DNA from: Halichondria panicea | Lineage: Eukaryota > Porifera > Demospongiae > Suberitida > Halichondriidae | Length of the DNA stretch: 64,000 nucleotides | Direction of reading: 5' to 3' | NCBI RefSeq assembly: GCF_963675165.1 | Contig: NC_087392.1 | Span: 2,309,001-2,373,000, forward strand | Shown here: positions 11,736 to 24,792 of the stretch, piece after piece | How the letters are laid out: every line of letters starts with the position of its first letter | How positions within the stretch are numbered: the stretch's first letter is position 1 | The notes under the pieces: model-generated | Told to the model about the DNA's origin: nothing | Seen by the model: only the letters and a program-made list of their open reading frames with translations | Database searches by the model: none | Translations under genes and position numbers: made by a program

Positions 11736-14700
11736 ATGGATCCCGTGGTCCCCAGAAGCACACTGTCTCCTGCTGGATATCAGGCTAGTGTTGATAGCAA
11801 ACCCAGGCTATCCTCCCACTCCTACAGACGGGCTATTGGTGGGCCACTAACAGATAAATACAGGTAATCAGTGAGACCTCAAAAGGTTTATTGTGACTGA
11901 AACAGGGCTATACCGGATGTGGGCAAGTAATAATTGCCCACAGTCATGTTGACCATTATTAAATTTCAGTAAGTAATTATAACATTTTCTACAGAACAAA
12001 GAGTGTGAACAAGGTTAAAGTGAGGCGTCTCAAAATGCCTGACAAAGAAGACAAGCCAAAGACTGTTGGATTCATTAAGCTAGTAAGCTGCACACCATGT
12101 ACCACTAGGCCTTATCAGTAGATCAGTAGATCTACTGCTAAAAGTGTGCATATTAAATTCTATATAAAGTGGTCCTCCCTTGCAGTTCCGCTATGCCTCA
12201 TGCCTGGACGTGGTGCTGATGCTGGCTGGACTGGTGGCTGCATGCCTCAGTGGTGCAGCCTTTCCTATTGCAATGAATGTGTTTGGAGACATCACCAACT
12301 TGTTTATCAACCACCAATTCTCCCGAGATGTGGTCAGCTCAAATGTCCTCCCGTGTCCCTCGAATCCAAGCATTCTTATCCTAATATCAAATGTGACTGG
12401 TGGCGTTGTGAATTGCAGCACTAACTATATTTCTCCCGGCTGCACATTCAACTTGTCTCAGTTCATATCTGGCCAAGTAATGTGTTTAAGTAATGAAGAC
12501 TTCATTTCAGAGATCAACCTTCAAGTGTACGCATTCATAGGCATTGCTGTCGGATCGTTCCTCTTCTCCTGGATTCATGCATGGTTTTTCCAGATGGCAG
12601 CAGAGAGACAGACTCATAGGATCCGTCTCTTGTACTATCGCTCTGTTCTCAAGCAGAACATTGGCTGGTTTGAAGAGAACTCCAGTGGAGAAGTGTCCAA
12701 CAGACTCTCAAGGTACTGCTATTGTATATACACTCCCATTGAGTTCATGGTACGCTGCTCTGTGTATTTGCTCTTTTGAAGGATAGACATGATTAACGCA
12801 CTAGTGTGAGCTAGAGCTCGTTAGAAATTGACACTTTCTCCCTCCTTGCGTGCATACACTAAATGCTGATTAAAGTTTGACACCTCTCTTTTCAGTGGAC
12901 TGGACAAGATCTACAGGGGCATTGGTGATAATGTGTCGCAACTAGTGCAGTGGGTGGCCACATTTTTAGTTGCCCTGGTCGTTGGTCTAGTGCGACAGTG
13001 GGAGCTGGCTCTACTCCTCTTTGTGATCATACCGTTTATGGCACTTGCAGGGGCTCTGTTTTCTCGAGTGAGTTACAGCTTTGTCTTTGTTGTTTGGTGT
13101 TAGTATGCTTCATGCCCTTGGGTGTTTGGATTGTGCTAGACTGCTACACTGTGCACAATGACCATGGTTGTACATATACACATAATTATGCTTTGTTAAT
13201 TGTACCTTTATGCAATAATTATATGCGCTAAAATTAATGTGGGCCAAGACTAATTCTTATAATTATAATAGCTTGGAGCCATATTTTCAAGTCGTGAGGA
13301 GAAGCTGTATTCAACTGCTGGAGGCATAGCCAGTGAGGTCCTCTCCTCCGTCAAGACTGTCTTTGCCTTCGGGGGACAACAGAGGGAGAGTGACAGGTAC
13401 CGTAGTACTATACAGTGGGCCTGCGTGCATACTCATCAAGAAGCAACATGCATCACTTTTTGTTAATTGGTGCATTATTGAGGCATCTACCAGGGCTTCG
13501 TTGTCTCCTTATTCAGTAATGCTGAAACTTAACAAATTTTGTGTTTGTTCCTGAGGCCCATGGAATGAGTATTACATGGTGTTGTGTTTCTGTCACCTGC
13601 AGATATGACCGGAACCTAGCAGCTGCAACCAAGCAAGGGGTGTTCAAAGGTGCCACCGTTGGATTCAGTGTCGGGGTCATCTATTTCCTTATCTTCATTG
13701 TCTACTCTGTCTCTTTCTGGCAAGTCAAAGTGTATTATGTTTGTATCCTTTCTCTATACATACCATACCAAACTGAGAAGCACATATGTATTACTATAAC
13801 TCAGCCTATAGGTCAACAGTTAGCTTCATGCTTTTCCTGCTAACCATAGAGATGATATAAGGAAGCAAAATGTTTGCTGCAATCTATATATATATCAATC
13901 TTATATATATATATTTATATCCCGTTACTACGTTGTTGCCAAGTGCAATATGCAGCATAATGCACTGCTGAAAGTCATAATGCACTAACCACAAAACGCC
14001 CCTCCGGCATTAGACAATTAAATATTGTATCATGAGAAATAACAAGTATATCAAAGTAAGTCCAGCCATGCAGGAATGTTCAGCACTGCTGGAGTTTCTT
14101 CTTTGCAACCATGCAGGTTTTAAAATTGTCCAAGGCTCATTTTGTGGAAGATTCTGTGTTCCTAGACCTAGTCCTCGACTTCGTGATGCATGTCAATTCT
14201 GCTTCACCATAGCACTAGAAGCGGCTCTTTTTGCTGGGGCTTGAGCTGTTTTGCAGCAGTGTAGAGGCGAGCTTCTTTGGCTTGGTTGTGATGCCGAGGA
14301 TAGTGGAGGGCTGTTTCTTCGCAGCAGTTACACTGAGTAGTGGGGTGGGGCTGTTTCTTCGGCAACAATAGTAAGTAGGGTGGGGCTGTTTCTTTGCAGC
14401 AGTAGTGGGGTGGGGATGTTTTGCAGTTTTCAGCGTTGGAACTCCAACAATTTTGTGTCAAGCCATTCGTCGGTCATGCCAATCTTATACGCTGCATATA
14501 CTGGCGTCTAGAAGAGAGAAGAGATGGAGCTGTGTAGAGTTGTCTTTGTCATCTTTTTGTGCAGTTTATATTGTGTTACTAAGACAGTGTTACGTTGCTA
14601 TGCCCTCGGGATATAAACTAGTTATAACACGTGCACTCGGGATGCATGGCATATATTGCACTCAGCCCTCGGGGCTTACGCCCTCGTGCTTCAGTGCAAT

Positions 14701-17700
14701 AAATATTCCATACATCCCTTGTGCCCGTGTTATAACTATAACATAATAGTATGCATATATGCATGTAGGTGCAACTTATTGGTAGTTATCCATTCATGTA
14801 CACATAATTATAGTTGTGTGAATACGCTTCTCTGTTTTCTGGCCATCTGTGCAGGTTTGGAGGGTTCCTTGTATCAAGTGGTCGGGGACAAGGTGGTGAC
14901 GTCATCACAGTGTTCTTTGCCATTCTAGTGGGAGCCTTCCAACTTGGACAGGCTGGACCGAACCTCCTCAACCTCTCCGAATCTAGGGGAGCAGCCGGCG
15001 AGATATACAGTACCATTGACAGGGTCAGTTTTGCATCTGTGGTCATGCTCTTCACTGTCACTTTGTTGTAGCCTAGACCAAACTTGTATTAAAAATTTTA
15101 GTTGCACACTTTAGTAAATCGTCACCTTCAGGTGCAGATTGTTCAATGTTACACATAATGATTATGTCCACGGCAGATCCCACACACAGATGTGACAAAT
15201 ATTTAAGCCCTGTCCGCATGGTTAGATCAGAACGTACATTCATTAGAACTTTTGTACCTGAAGGGTCACTAACACAATCCACACAGTGTTTTGACAAGAT
15301 TTTATGACAATGTTAATTGCACAGCCGCTCACAATTGACTCGAGCTCAGAAGAAGGTCTAAAGCCGGATAATATGGAGCACACCATTGAGTTCAAAGATG
15401 TCAATTTCTCTTACCCCCATCGACAAAATGTGCAGGTTGGAGGATAGTCTCGTCAATAAAAATTGTTTTGTACATATATGTATACATGTATGCTATGTAT
15501 ACAGTAGATACACATACGCACAACTTGAAATTCCTGCTCCATGCATACGCACACCGCACACCCTCAGGTGCTCAACAACCTGCAGCTGCGTGCTGGTGCA
15601 GGTCAGACGGTGGCTCTGGTAGGCCCCAGTGGCTCGGGCAAGAGCACTGTCATTGACCTAATTCAGAGATTCTATGAACTGGGTAGTGTTGGGCAGGTAC
15701 GTTCTCAGTTTAAACTATTTCCCTCTCTTTATCTCTGCTATGAGCTAGTATATATTATGTATGTTTACGTATGGACTAGCTAATTGTACTAGTCCTCTTG
15801 TATCGACAGTATTTTCTTTGCCATGCAGCTCCTGATTGGAGGCTATGACATCAAGGACCTAAACCTCAAGTGGCTACGCAGTCAGATGGGTTTAGTCTCT
15901 CAGGAACCCGTTCTCTTTGACACCACCATTGCTGAGAACATTTGCATGGGCAACGATAATGCCACAATGGAGGAGATGCAAGAGGCTGCCAAGAGTGCCA
16001 ATGCTCACGATTTCATCTCGTCTCTTCCAGACGGCTACAACACACAAGTGGGTGAGGGCGGAGACCAATTGAGTGGGGGACAGAAGCAACGTGTGGCCAT
16101 TGCTCGAGCTCTCCTCAGAAATCCTAAAATCCTCCTTCTGGACGAAGCCACCTCTGCCCTGGACTCTGAGAGTGAGAAAGTTGTCCAGAATGCTCTCGAT
16201 AATGCTTGTGCACGTACTGATCGCACAACTATTGTGATTGCTCATCGCCTCTCAACCATTCAAAATGCTGATCTTATCGTGGTTTTAGACAAGGGCCAAG
16301 TCACTGAATCTGGTACTCATTCCGAGCTTCTCACCAAGAATGGATTGTACGCTGATCTCGTGAACACCCAGTCCCAAGCTCTACAACTTGAGGTTCCTCG
16401 ATACAGAGCCAGACCTCTAACTGGACGTAGCCTGAGAAGCAAGTCTTGGAAACAAAAGAGTATCCCTCGTACTCTGCGACGAGCCACAACCTTCACTAGC
16501 TCCGTGAAAAACCTCTCTAGGCGATCCTCTAGAATTAGTACACCGTCTAGAGCTAGTAACCGTAGCAGCTCTGCCACAGAACCCACTGAGATGACTGACG
16601 TTGGTACATCTGTTGACGTTGTTGCCCCAAGTCCAGTGGAAAGCGATATTGACAAGGATAAGCTCCCTGATGTGTCGTCATGGAAACTGATGAAAAATCT
16701 GTCGTGGAGGATTTGGCTGGTGGTGTTCATTGGGATCATGTCCTCCATTTTGAATGGCCTAGTCTTTCCCTCCTTTGCTGTTGTGTTTGGAGAAGTGCTG
16801 GGAGTGTTCTCTCTGCCGGCTTCTCAAGTTTTGGACGAAATTCACCCGTGGGGAGCAACGTTTCTCGCTCTGGGCATTGTACTCGCCGTCTCTACATTTG
16901 TCAAGGTGAGCAGTAAGCAAGATGGATGCAGGGCGGATCTAGCCAAAAATGTATAGGGGGGTTATAGACAAAAGCGAGCGCGCAAAATGTTTGGCCACGC
17001 CCCTTTCACGCCCACTTAATTGAAATTGATATCATGCGTGCACAAAGCAAATCTACTGTCTACTACAGCTAGGTGCCTTGTCATGTATACTAATACATGT
17101 GAATGGTATGTTGGTATGTGTGGATGGAAATTATTGTGTATTACTACTTAGTGTGTCCTGGACTTGTACTCATGTCAACAGATACTAATACTTCATCGTT
17201 CACAGCTTGTAAGTTAACCATGCACATTGCTCATTTAGCCACAAGCAACACAAGTGTAGGTTGATCTAGTTTTTGTGAGTGTTTGGGGGGTTGCAACCCC
17301 TGAAACCCACCCCCTAGATCCGGGCCTGGGATGTGTGTACAGTGTTAGGACCTGAAACTCATGAGCAAATTTTTTCGTGCTATTTTGCCAATAATTTTCA
17401 CCTCATTCAATCAATCATGACTGCTCTCCCACACAGAACCTATGCTTTAGTATATCGGGTGAGAATTTGACTCGAGTTGTTCGCTCCAAGCTTTTCAAGG
17501 CCATTCTTCGTCAGGAAGTTGGCTGGTTCGATGATGAAAGTAACTCAACGGCCGCACTCTCTACAAAGCTTTCCTCCAATGCTGGAGATGTCAGTGGGGT
17601 ATGTCAGTTTATTCAAGCTAGCCCTAAACCTAGCGATAAGGAATTCCATTGTACATTGTACCTAAAATAAATTTTGGCCCCATATAAAATTGGTCTTACT

Positions 17701-19879
17701 TCTTTTCTTTTCTGGTGTTGCCTTGTTTAAACAAGTATAACACAGTAGAAGAGTAATTAATGCTCTGTTGGCTCATGTGTTTGCTGTTCTGTGTCTTGAA
17801 GGCTGAGTGTGTATGTTTCTTGCAGGCTGCCGGTGTGCGGCTGGGTACTGTGATAGAGATGTCTGTGACACTGTTGGCCTCCATGGCTGTTGCGTTTGGT
17901 TACTCCTGGATTACTGCCTTTGTTGTTGTGGGACTCATTCCTATCCTGGCTGTGGGCAGTGTACTGTACTTTTCTTTGGCTGCTGGGCGTAAGAAGTCCT
18001 CCAACAAGGGCCTCAAGGAAGCATCAGAGGTGAGTGCTCACCTTCTTAGCCGAGGGGTTGTAGCTATTACTACATTAGGTAGCTAGCTACTCTCACTACC
18101 AACTGTAGTTGCAATGTAGCAAACAGTATGTTACAGTCTATAATTATTTCTTGTTACATTGTATTTCTCGGTGCAGATTGCTCTGGAGAGTGTGAAGAAC
18201 ATCCGTGTGGTGGCTGCTTTTGGTCTTGAAGAATCGTTTTATCAAACTTTTGAGAAAGAAGTTCTGGGAACCTACAAGTAAGCGTACATATACATTCAGG
18301 AATGCATGAACATGCACTCCTGATACGTTACATATACTTCTTTTTATTTTTATTTCTTGCCTCCACTGATAGGAGAGTATCCTTGTTTGGTAACGTGGTG
18401 GTTATCATTGTTATTATTGCATAATCAGGTCTGCACGGGCTTTTCTGAGCCCATGTATGTAATTCACTGCGAATTTTTGGGTTGGGAGGTCATCAAGCCA
18501 GGGATGTGCCGATGTGACGTAAAGTGTATGCAACCACATGCTCATTGATGTACACGCACACACACAGATTGTCGGTCTGCCTTAGTGTGCTCTTTGGTGT
18601 TGCCTATGCTCTCACCCAATCTCTCGTTTTCTTTGCTTACATTGTCACATTTCGTTTTGGTGCTTACATCGTCATGTTACCTACTGATGACATTCTTTAC
18701 ACTGGTTACGAAAATGTTTTCCGTGTATTTTCTGCCATTGTGTTTGGCTCAATTGCTATTGGAGCAACTGGTTCTTTCGCTCCAGATTACACCAAAGCCA
18801 AGGAATCAGCAAAAATTGTGTATGCCATTTTGGATAGGAATCCTGAAATCGACAATTACTCCCAAGATGGATTAAAGCTCGAAGACGTGAAAGGAGATCT
18901 CCAATTTGAGAATGTTTTCTTTGCCTACCCTCAGAGGCTCCAAGTGAACGTACTGTCAAGTTTCAGCCTCAAGGTGAAGCAAGGTCAAACTCTCGCTCTG
19001 GTGGGGGCAAGTGGAGGAGGCAAGAGTACAGTCATGCAACTCATCGAGAGGTTCTATGACCCGCACGCTGGATGTGCTTCTCTGGATGGCACAAATATCT
19101 TGGACATTAATCTCTCCTGGCTCCGCTCTCAGATTGGGATAGTGTCTCAAGAGCCGGTGTTGTTTGACGGAACGGTTGCTGAGAATATCCGATACGGGGC
19201 CCTGTTCAGAGAGGTGTCTGATGAGGAGGTGATTGCTGCAGCCAAATCTGCCAACATACACAGCTTCATTGAAACACTGCCAATGGTGAGTAACGTTAAC
19301 AGGGCCTACCCTGTTTTCTGCTTGTGCTATGGGAGGCAGTGGAGATGGAATGATGGTTGATGTTAAGTACCCCTAACCTCCCGTACATGAATCTCTCAAA
19401 TCTAACATTCTATATATAGACCCTCGACAAACAAACAACATTATAATACATGGCTGATATAAACTGCGTTTTACGTACAGGGTTACAACACCAGTGTTGG
19501 TGGCGAGAGCAACCAGTTGAGTGGTGGACAGAAGCAACGTGTAGCCATTGCTCGAGCTCTCCTCCGAGATCCGAAAATCCTCCTTCTGGATGAGGCCACC
19601 TCTGCCCTGGACTCTGAGAGTGAGAGGGTGGTACAAGAAGCTCTCGACAAAGCCAGGGAGGGCAGGACCTGCATAGTCATTGCTCACCGTCTCTCAACCA
19701 TATATAACTCCGACTGCATTGCTGTACTGAAGAGAGGCAAAGTGGCGGAGTTGGGGACTCATCGGGAGTTGATGGAAAAGAGGGGGCTCTATTATAGGCT
19801 GAATGGAGCGAAGGCTACAAGCCAGCCAGAGCAGGAGACAAATAACACCGAGAGTGGCATTTCAATTTTACAAATATAA
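11736..19879 (+). CDS. ABCB: ABCB full transporter 2 (P-glycoprotein/MDR type)
   Basis: Inferred exons: 11736-11863, 11995-12082, 12186-12712, 12896-13067, 13272-13396, 13603-13719, 14855-15023, 15325-15435, 15568-15696, 15829-16905, 17437-17598, 17826-18029, 18177-18277, 18568-19285, 19481-19879, giving 1408 residues. It is a tandem paralogue of the gene just upstream, 293 bp away on the same strand. NBD1: Walker [32 protein letters not shown]2: Walker [10 protein letters not shown] (unusual but with the Lys and Ser kept), [20 protein letters not shown] long basic Ser/Arg-rich linker follows NBD1 (exon 10). Exon 6 must end at 13719 with a GC donor to give [12 protein letters not shown] in frame. 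Everything from mid-exon 10 onward is present again at 28175-31975. Its NBD2 exons are nearly identical in DNA to those of ABCB gene 1. Confidence 0.93.
14235..14426. repeat. degenerate minisatellite (GGGGCTGTTTCTTCGCAGCAG-like unit)
   Basis: About five imperfect units containing GGCTGTTTCTT and GCAGCAG, separated by GTAGTGGGGTGG spacers, inside intron 6 of ABCB gene 2. Confidence 0.6.
14618..14739. repeat. palindromic short element (MITE-like)
   Basis: The arms begin TAGTTATAACACGTGCACTC and end in the inverse, GTGCCCGTGTTATAACTA. The whole 120 bp can fold back on itself. It sits in the large intron of ABCB gene 2. Confidence 0.55.
16925..17331. repeat. intronic dispersed element, low certainty
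   Basis: Intron 11 of ABCB gene 2 starts with GGGCGGATCTAGCC and later has CCCCCTAGATCCGGGCC. These are imperfect inverses about 400 bp apart, as in many short animal transposon relics. It is present in both duplicated copies. Confidence 0.4.
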
Positions 19880-20147
19880 TGTGACATTTTAGATATAGCA
19901 ATTTTTAGACATGAGTTTACAGTACATTCAAACACATTCAATAGCTTCATAAGCTAGCGTATAAATTTTGAATTTTACCTTATACGTACGTACACGGCAG
20001 TGGTTCTAGATCTCCAAATGCCAATAATGATTATGATGACAATTATAATTTTCAAATCAATGACATAAAAAAGTAATGTGCAAATGAGCTGACTATTACG
20101 TTATATGCAGCACTTCAGCTAGTATAATAAGCACACACATAATCATA

Positions 20148-20674
20148 CTAGGTATAGTGAGTATCTCTTCGTGAGGACGAGTTAGAATAAGATAGTTTTT
20201 CATGCTTTGATTTTCGCTCATGGTGTAGCTGCATGGAGAGACGGAGAGACAGTACAGGTTTACAGTAAAGTCTTAATGCATTTTAATTAAGAGAACTTAC
20301 CACTCGCTGTTGCTTGTACTTTTGTTTGAACTCTGCAAGAGACAACTTGTTGTCTAGAAAATCTTCTGCAATGACCTGGGAGAAATAATAGAGAAGTATA
20401 CAGCCTGTCATATTACGTACCTCTGATTCAGTTTCTGCTTCCTGCGTCAGTGTCTTCAATCGAGCCACAATGTTTTTGGACTGGTACCTCTGCAAGTGTG
20501 TGTGTGTGTGCGTGTGCGTGTGTGCGTGTGTGTGTGTGTGTGCGTGTGCGTGTGTGCGTGTGTGTGTGTGTGTGCGCATGTACATATAATACGTGATACC
20601 ATTACCTCAGTAAGCTGTTTTTGTTCTTCTAGCAGTTTCTCATAATCAGTCTTCAGTGCTTGCATCTCTAAGAA
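20148..20674 (-). pseudogene. VPS37A: VPS37A 3' fragment (last four exons, copy A)
   Basis: Exons corresponding to 20606-20674, 20421-20489, 20301-20375 and 20148-20228 (complement) code for the end of the Mod(r) domain (QALKTDYEKLLEEQKQ, VIAEDFLDNKLSLAEFKQKY). The fragment is cut at 20713 in the intron before the first of these exons. All upstream VPS37A exons are missing here. The sequence just upstream on this strand is tensin-like. Splicing from the last tensin exon (phase 2) into this exon (phase 0) would shift frame and soon stop, so a useful fusion is unlikely. The intact gene uses copy B at 32241-35422. Confidence 0.85.
20491..20576. repeat. (GT)n/(GCGT)n microsatellite, copy A
   Basis: About 85 bp of GT with regular GC interruptions in a VPS37A intron. 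The copy at 32584-32669 has the same length and interruptions. Confidence 0.9.
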
Positions 20675-21675
20675 CTACATGTATATACAACACAAAACGT
20701 AAACTTCTAAGAAAATATATAAATATAATTATAGAGTCTCTGCAAAGAGAAGTATTAGATTTATAACCTCTAACAAATAAGTGCTAATGACACCTTACTG
20801 TCGAGCACGCACAACACACACACCCACACACACCCACGCACGCCCACACACACACACACACGGTACCTGTTAGCATTGGTAGCCTTGATAAAGACCCTCT
20901 CATGATTTGAGAACGACCTGCTCCTCTGAATAGACTCGGCCCTCTCCCTCTCTTCACTGGTACCCTCTGCTCCGGGGGTTATGTCCAGGTCCGCCAGGTT
21001 AGAATAGAAATCAGAACCAGAATTACTCGTCATGGTCAGATTCCCAGAACTTGAAGACCGACGCCCGATACTGTCAGAGTTGAGTGGAACAGGAACATCA
21101 GGGAACTTCACTTTAGCCCACATGTCATTGTCCACAGCGGACTGTCTGTTAGGCAAATGCTCAACTGAGATTTCTTGATTGAGCGGAATCTCATCATACG
21201 ATGGTTGGTGTTTTAAGACACTTAGAGGGTGGGCTGAAGGTTTTGCTGTTTTCTTTTCCGCTTTTGATGGCGTTTCTGATGGCTTGGTTATCTTTTTTGT
21301 CTTTGTAGCCTCCCCTCTTGATTCTAAATTGGCACTCTCACGCTTTCGTTGAAGATGCTGTTTTAGTATTTGTTTCTGCAGTTCTTCGTGCACAGAGCCA
21401 ATTTTATCGTCTGTTGGTTTGGGTTTAAACACCGGTTTAGTACGAGGGGTGGGCCGTTGTGGGCGTGGCTTTATGACAGGGGTGTGGTCAGGGGACGATT
21501 TGGTTGGTTTGGTTTTGGAAAGCCCCGGACCATCTGTCCCCTCAGTTGCGAGGGTGGTGGGTGTGTCATCGTCTATCTCGGCATAGTCTTCATCAGTGGG
21601 TGTTTGAGAGTCCAGGGATCTGGAGTGAACAATTAATACACTGATACACTTTTATCACCGTACAGTATATACATG

Positions 21676-22417
21676 TAGCCTCCTTCGCAGCCTCTCCTTT
21701 TTCTGTTCTTTGTCACAGAAGAAAAAATTGGAGGAACAAAGAAAGAAAGAAGGAAGCAACTAAGAAAAAGGAGAGCCTGCCTTGCTAAGTCGCGTGATCC
21801 CCTACTGACGTAGACAAATTTTAACGAGCGTGGGCGAGAGAAAACCTCAATAACTGTCCTCCCACACAGTACTTGGAGCGCATTTACCAGGAACATAATC
21901 TGTTATGAACAGTACAGTACAGTGCAGTAGAGTCAGCCTTCGTGAGACCTTTAGTCAGTAGAGGAAGTATGAAAGACTAGAGTAGAGTAGACTATACTGC
22001 TGTAATAATTATATCTACTAATCAAGTGGGTCTGTTCTGAACTCAGGAAAAAAAACTGAGCTAAATTTAGATATTAAATTTTAGTCTCTTTAGTCTTTAC
22101 TAGGTAAGCCCTCGTCTACGATGTCTCCACGCTTGATTCTGGCTTACTATCTACGATGCTAACAGCTTTTATTTAGAGTTTGCAATGCGTAGGCATGCTG
22201 TAGCTTTTTGCTCTGTCAGCCTCCGCCCAGCTAGTGATTGCCCACGTTCATTTTCACTCGTCTACCACTCGTCTACCGTCACGCGACTTAGCAAGGTAGG
22301 CTCTCCTTTTTCTTAGTCTCTTCCTTCTTTCTTTCTTTGTTCCTCCAATTAGTCCCGTATTTTATCTTATTGAACTATGACAAAGAACAGAAAAAGGAGA
22401 GGCTGCGAAGGAGGCTA
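21676..22417. mobile_element. 742-bp element with long inverted repeats and 9-bp target duplication
   Basis: Left end TAGCCTCCTTCGCAGCCTCT, right end its inverse. The arms stay similar for about 140 bp (TTGGAGGAACAAAGAAAG; CTTGCTAAGTCGCGTGA). It is flanked on both sides by ATATACATG (21667-21675 and 22418-22426). There is no coding capacity. Long inverted repeats with a 9-bp duplication fit a non-autonomous Mutator-like element. It lies in the last readable intron of the tensin-like fragment. Confidence 0.8.
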
Positions 22418-23418
22418 ATATACATGTACATGACGACTGTACATGACGACTGTACATGTACATGAATATAGTGGTATAAAATTAAATGCATGCTCATGCG
22501 TTACATCACCATTTTAGAGCTGCATACATATGACACATGTACGTGGCACTCTCATGCAGTCATGATTGCATGCTGTAATCGAAGCCTATTCCACATAATG
22601 TACAGTACATGTTATCTATAATTAACACACGTACATGTACAACCATATGAAGGGGTTACCTTGAAGGGGGTATCCTGGGTAGAGGACGATGGACCAACTG
22701 GCTGCCGGCTTTACGCTCCCCAGAGGGGGGTGGGGGTCTGGGTGGCTTGACTGTCTTCACAACCCCTAGGTTTGGAGTGGATGGAGACGAGTCAGGAACT
22801 CTTCTATCACTTCTATCGAGAAGACTGAAAAGAGAGTCATTCGAAGTAGCTTTGTGTGGCTTTAGGATTTTCTTTGGTGGAGGAGGTGGCTTTTCTTCTG
22901 GTTGAGCAATTACTTCATCTCGTTTTGTCTTGTCTTTGACTGATTTTTGGACGACTGTGTATAACTCTGAAGATTGGGGATGTGTGAAATGGTCTATATC
23001 GTCGGGGTCCATTTGAGCACTGATTTCACTCTCTGCCCTCTCACGACGAAGTTGGGGGTACTTTATCTTTGGGGACTCCAAACTACATGTACATGACAAT
23101 TGTATATATAATTGTGTACGATGGTGAGGGAGGCCAGGGCCATATATTAGACTGACTATAGAAGTTAAATCTAGAGTTTTAAATCTAACTAGCATATGTA
23201 GTATATCCTATATAGACTTTACATCAGAGGAGGTACATGTATGACTCGATTAGGCTAAAATTAAGGTATTTGGTCACATCAATACATGTAGTCTGGCCAC
23301 GCCCTCCCCAACTTTGTATTGGGTCGGGTGAACTAGAACAGAACTACCACAAAGCAACAAACACTAATTTTATAGTTTAAAATAATTATAGCATTCAATT
23401 ATTCTACATGTACATGTA

Positions 23419-23977
23419 TACCGTACTCTACCGAGATTACACCCACCCTAATTGCATGCTACAAAGCAGCTACAGGTGGGATGGGCTTAATTTCGAAAAC
23501 AGTAGTTTTGTCTCGAAATTAAGCCCACCCAGGTGTTTGCCTCGAAATTAAGCCCACTCATTAAGAAACTATTCTTCTCTGTCTGCGTCTGAGGCCTGCC
23601 AGCTTTTGAAATACAATGAATACATCAACATACAACAACGGTGAATGCATGGGTAAAGTAGGTAGGTATAAAAAGTCAAGACTCTGCATCAGAAGGTTGT
23701 TCCTTGTCACTGTCAGTGTCTTCAACAGAGATTTAGAGAAGATTGTCCTTGTCTCTCTTATACTTGCTAATAGAATCTAGCTATATCTAATTATTCAGAG
23801 CTAACCAGCGTACACAATAAACTGCTAAACCTTTTCTTGAAAACTTGCTCACTGACAAGATGTATCACTTCCTGGTGGGCGTATTTTCGAGGCAAATTAG
23901 CCTATGCAGGAACTTTCACCCAAAAGTGGGGGTGGGCGTAATTTTGGACGTGGGCGTAATCTCGGTAGAGTACGGTA
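23419..23977. mobile_element. 559-bp inverted-repeat element flanked by TA
   Basis: Left TACCGTACTCTACCGAGATT and right AATCTCGGTAGAGTACGGTA are perfect inverses, with similarity running on into the next few bases. The interior has repeated TCGAAATTAAGCCCAC blocks and no gene. TA at both ends suggests a Tc1/mariner-like target site. It sits in a tensin intron. Confidence 0.75.
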
Positions 23978-24399
23978 TATACATGTACGTACAATGTACA
24001 AGCAAATAAAAATATATAAAACCCAAAACACGGTCACACCATTGTTCAAATCAAAGCACTCTCACAGATCCACCCACTCACTCCATAAGGTTGGGCGGGT
24101 CGTCTCCCGGCATCCCGCTGTCATAGCCTCCTCTGAACGAAGCGTACGAGTTCCTCTTTGCCAACACGTCATCGTCCAACCCAATGTTCCCATTGGTCGC
24201 CGTCCCATTGTTGACTGTCAGCTGTTTGCCGTCAAGAAGAGAGGAACGGACATCAGCAAATGGTACATCTGTGTGTGTGGGGGAGAAGGGGGTGGAAACT
24301 TTACTATGAAGCATATCGATCTGAATTCATGAGTATTGACACAGGTATGAATATTGCGGTAAGCAGTTGAGAGGATTATTGAGCTACATGTAAGTGCAT

Positions 24400-24551
24400 G
24401 AGAGAACAACCCCCCATAGTGAGAGACAACCCCCCATAGTGAGAGACAACCCCCCCCCCATAGTGAGAGACAACCCACCATAATGAGAGACAACCCCCCA
24501 TAGTGAGAGACAACCCCCCATAGTGAGAGACAACCCCCCATAGTGAGAGAG
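24400..24551. repeat. 20-bp minisatellite (GAGAGACAACCCCCCATAGT)
   Basis: Seven or so near-identical units, one with extra Cs, one with ACCATAAT, in a tensin intron. Confidence 0.9.
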
Positions 24552-24792
24552 ACCCTCAAATCAAAATCAACTATGAGCAGGCAATGGGATCGACAATATC
24601 AATCAATCACAGCGATTAGTGATTAGTGACTCCAGTAACATTTGGTAGTGGTGAAAGCACAATTGCTAGACTTGTAGACTATTAATTTAACGTGAATTTT
24701 AGGAGCGTGTAGAGTCATGAATAGCAGAAGTTAATTCATAACACGGTTAAAACATTTAAAAGGGGATACCTCCCACTTTTTTAATTAATATC

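Larger units (their letters stand above)
13720..14854 (+). other. 1.1-kb GC-AG intron of ABCB gene 2 with repeats
   Basis: The donor is GCAAGT (13720) and the acceptor TCTGTGCAG. Inside are a TA-rich tract (13887-13921), a GC-rich minisatellite (about 14235-14426) and a palindromic element (14618-14739). I see no exon in it. Confidence 0.65.
16078..20713. repeat. segmental duplication, copy A (4.6 kb)
   Basis: Near-identical to 28175-32806. It covers mid-exon 10 to the end of ABCB gene 2 and the last four exons of VPS37A. Copy A is continuous with intact ABCB on its left. On its right it is joined to tensin sequence at 20714, inside a VPS37A intron. Differences I noticed between copies are single bases and indels of up to 3 bases. 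Confidence 0.95.

Noticed and set aside
15892-16748. long minus-strand ORFs opposite ABCB exons
   Set aside because: Shadows of the highly biased coding strand in NBD exons, repeated in every ABCB copy; no domain or splice logic.
20283-20585. ORF rich in Thr-His repeats
   Set aside because: It is the (GT)n microsatellite read through between true VPS37A exons.
24400-24551. possible CRISPR-like array of 20-bp repeats
   Set aside because: Units are directly adjacent without unique spacers, so this is a minisatellite.
24218-24559. ORF with repeated SLWG motifs
   Set aside because: Translation of the same minisatellite.
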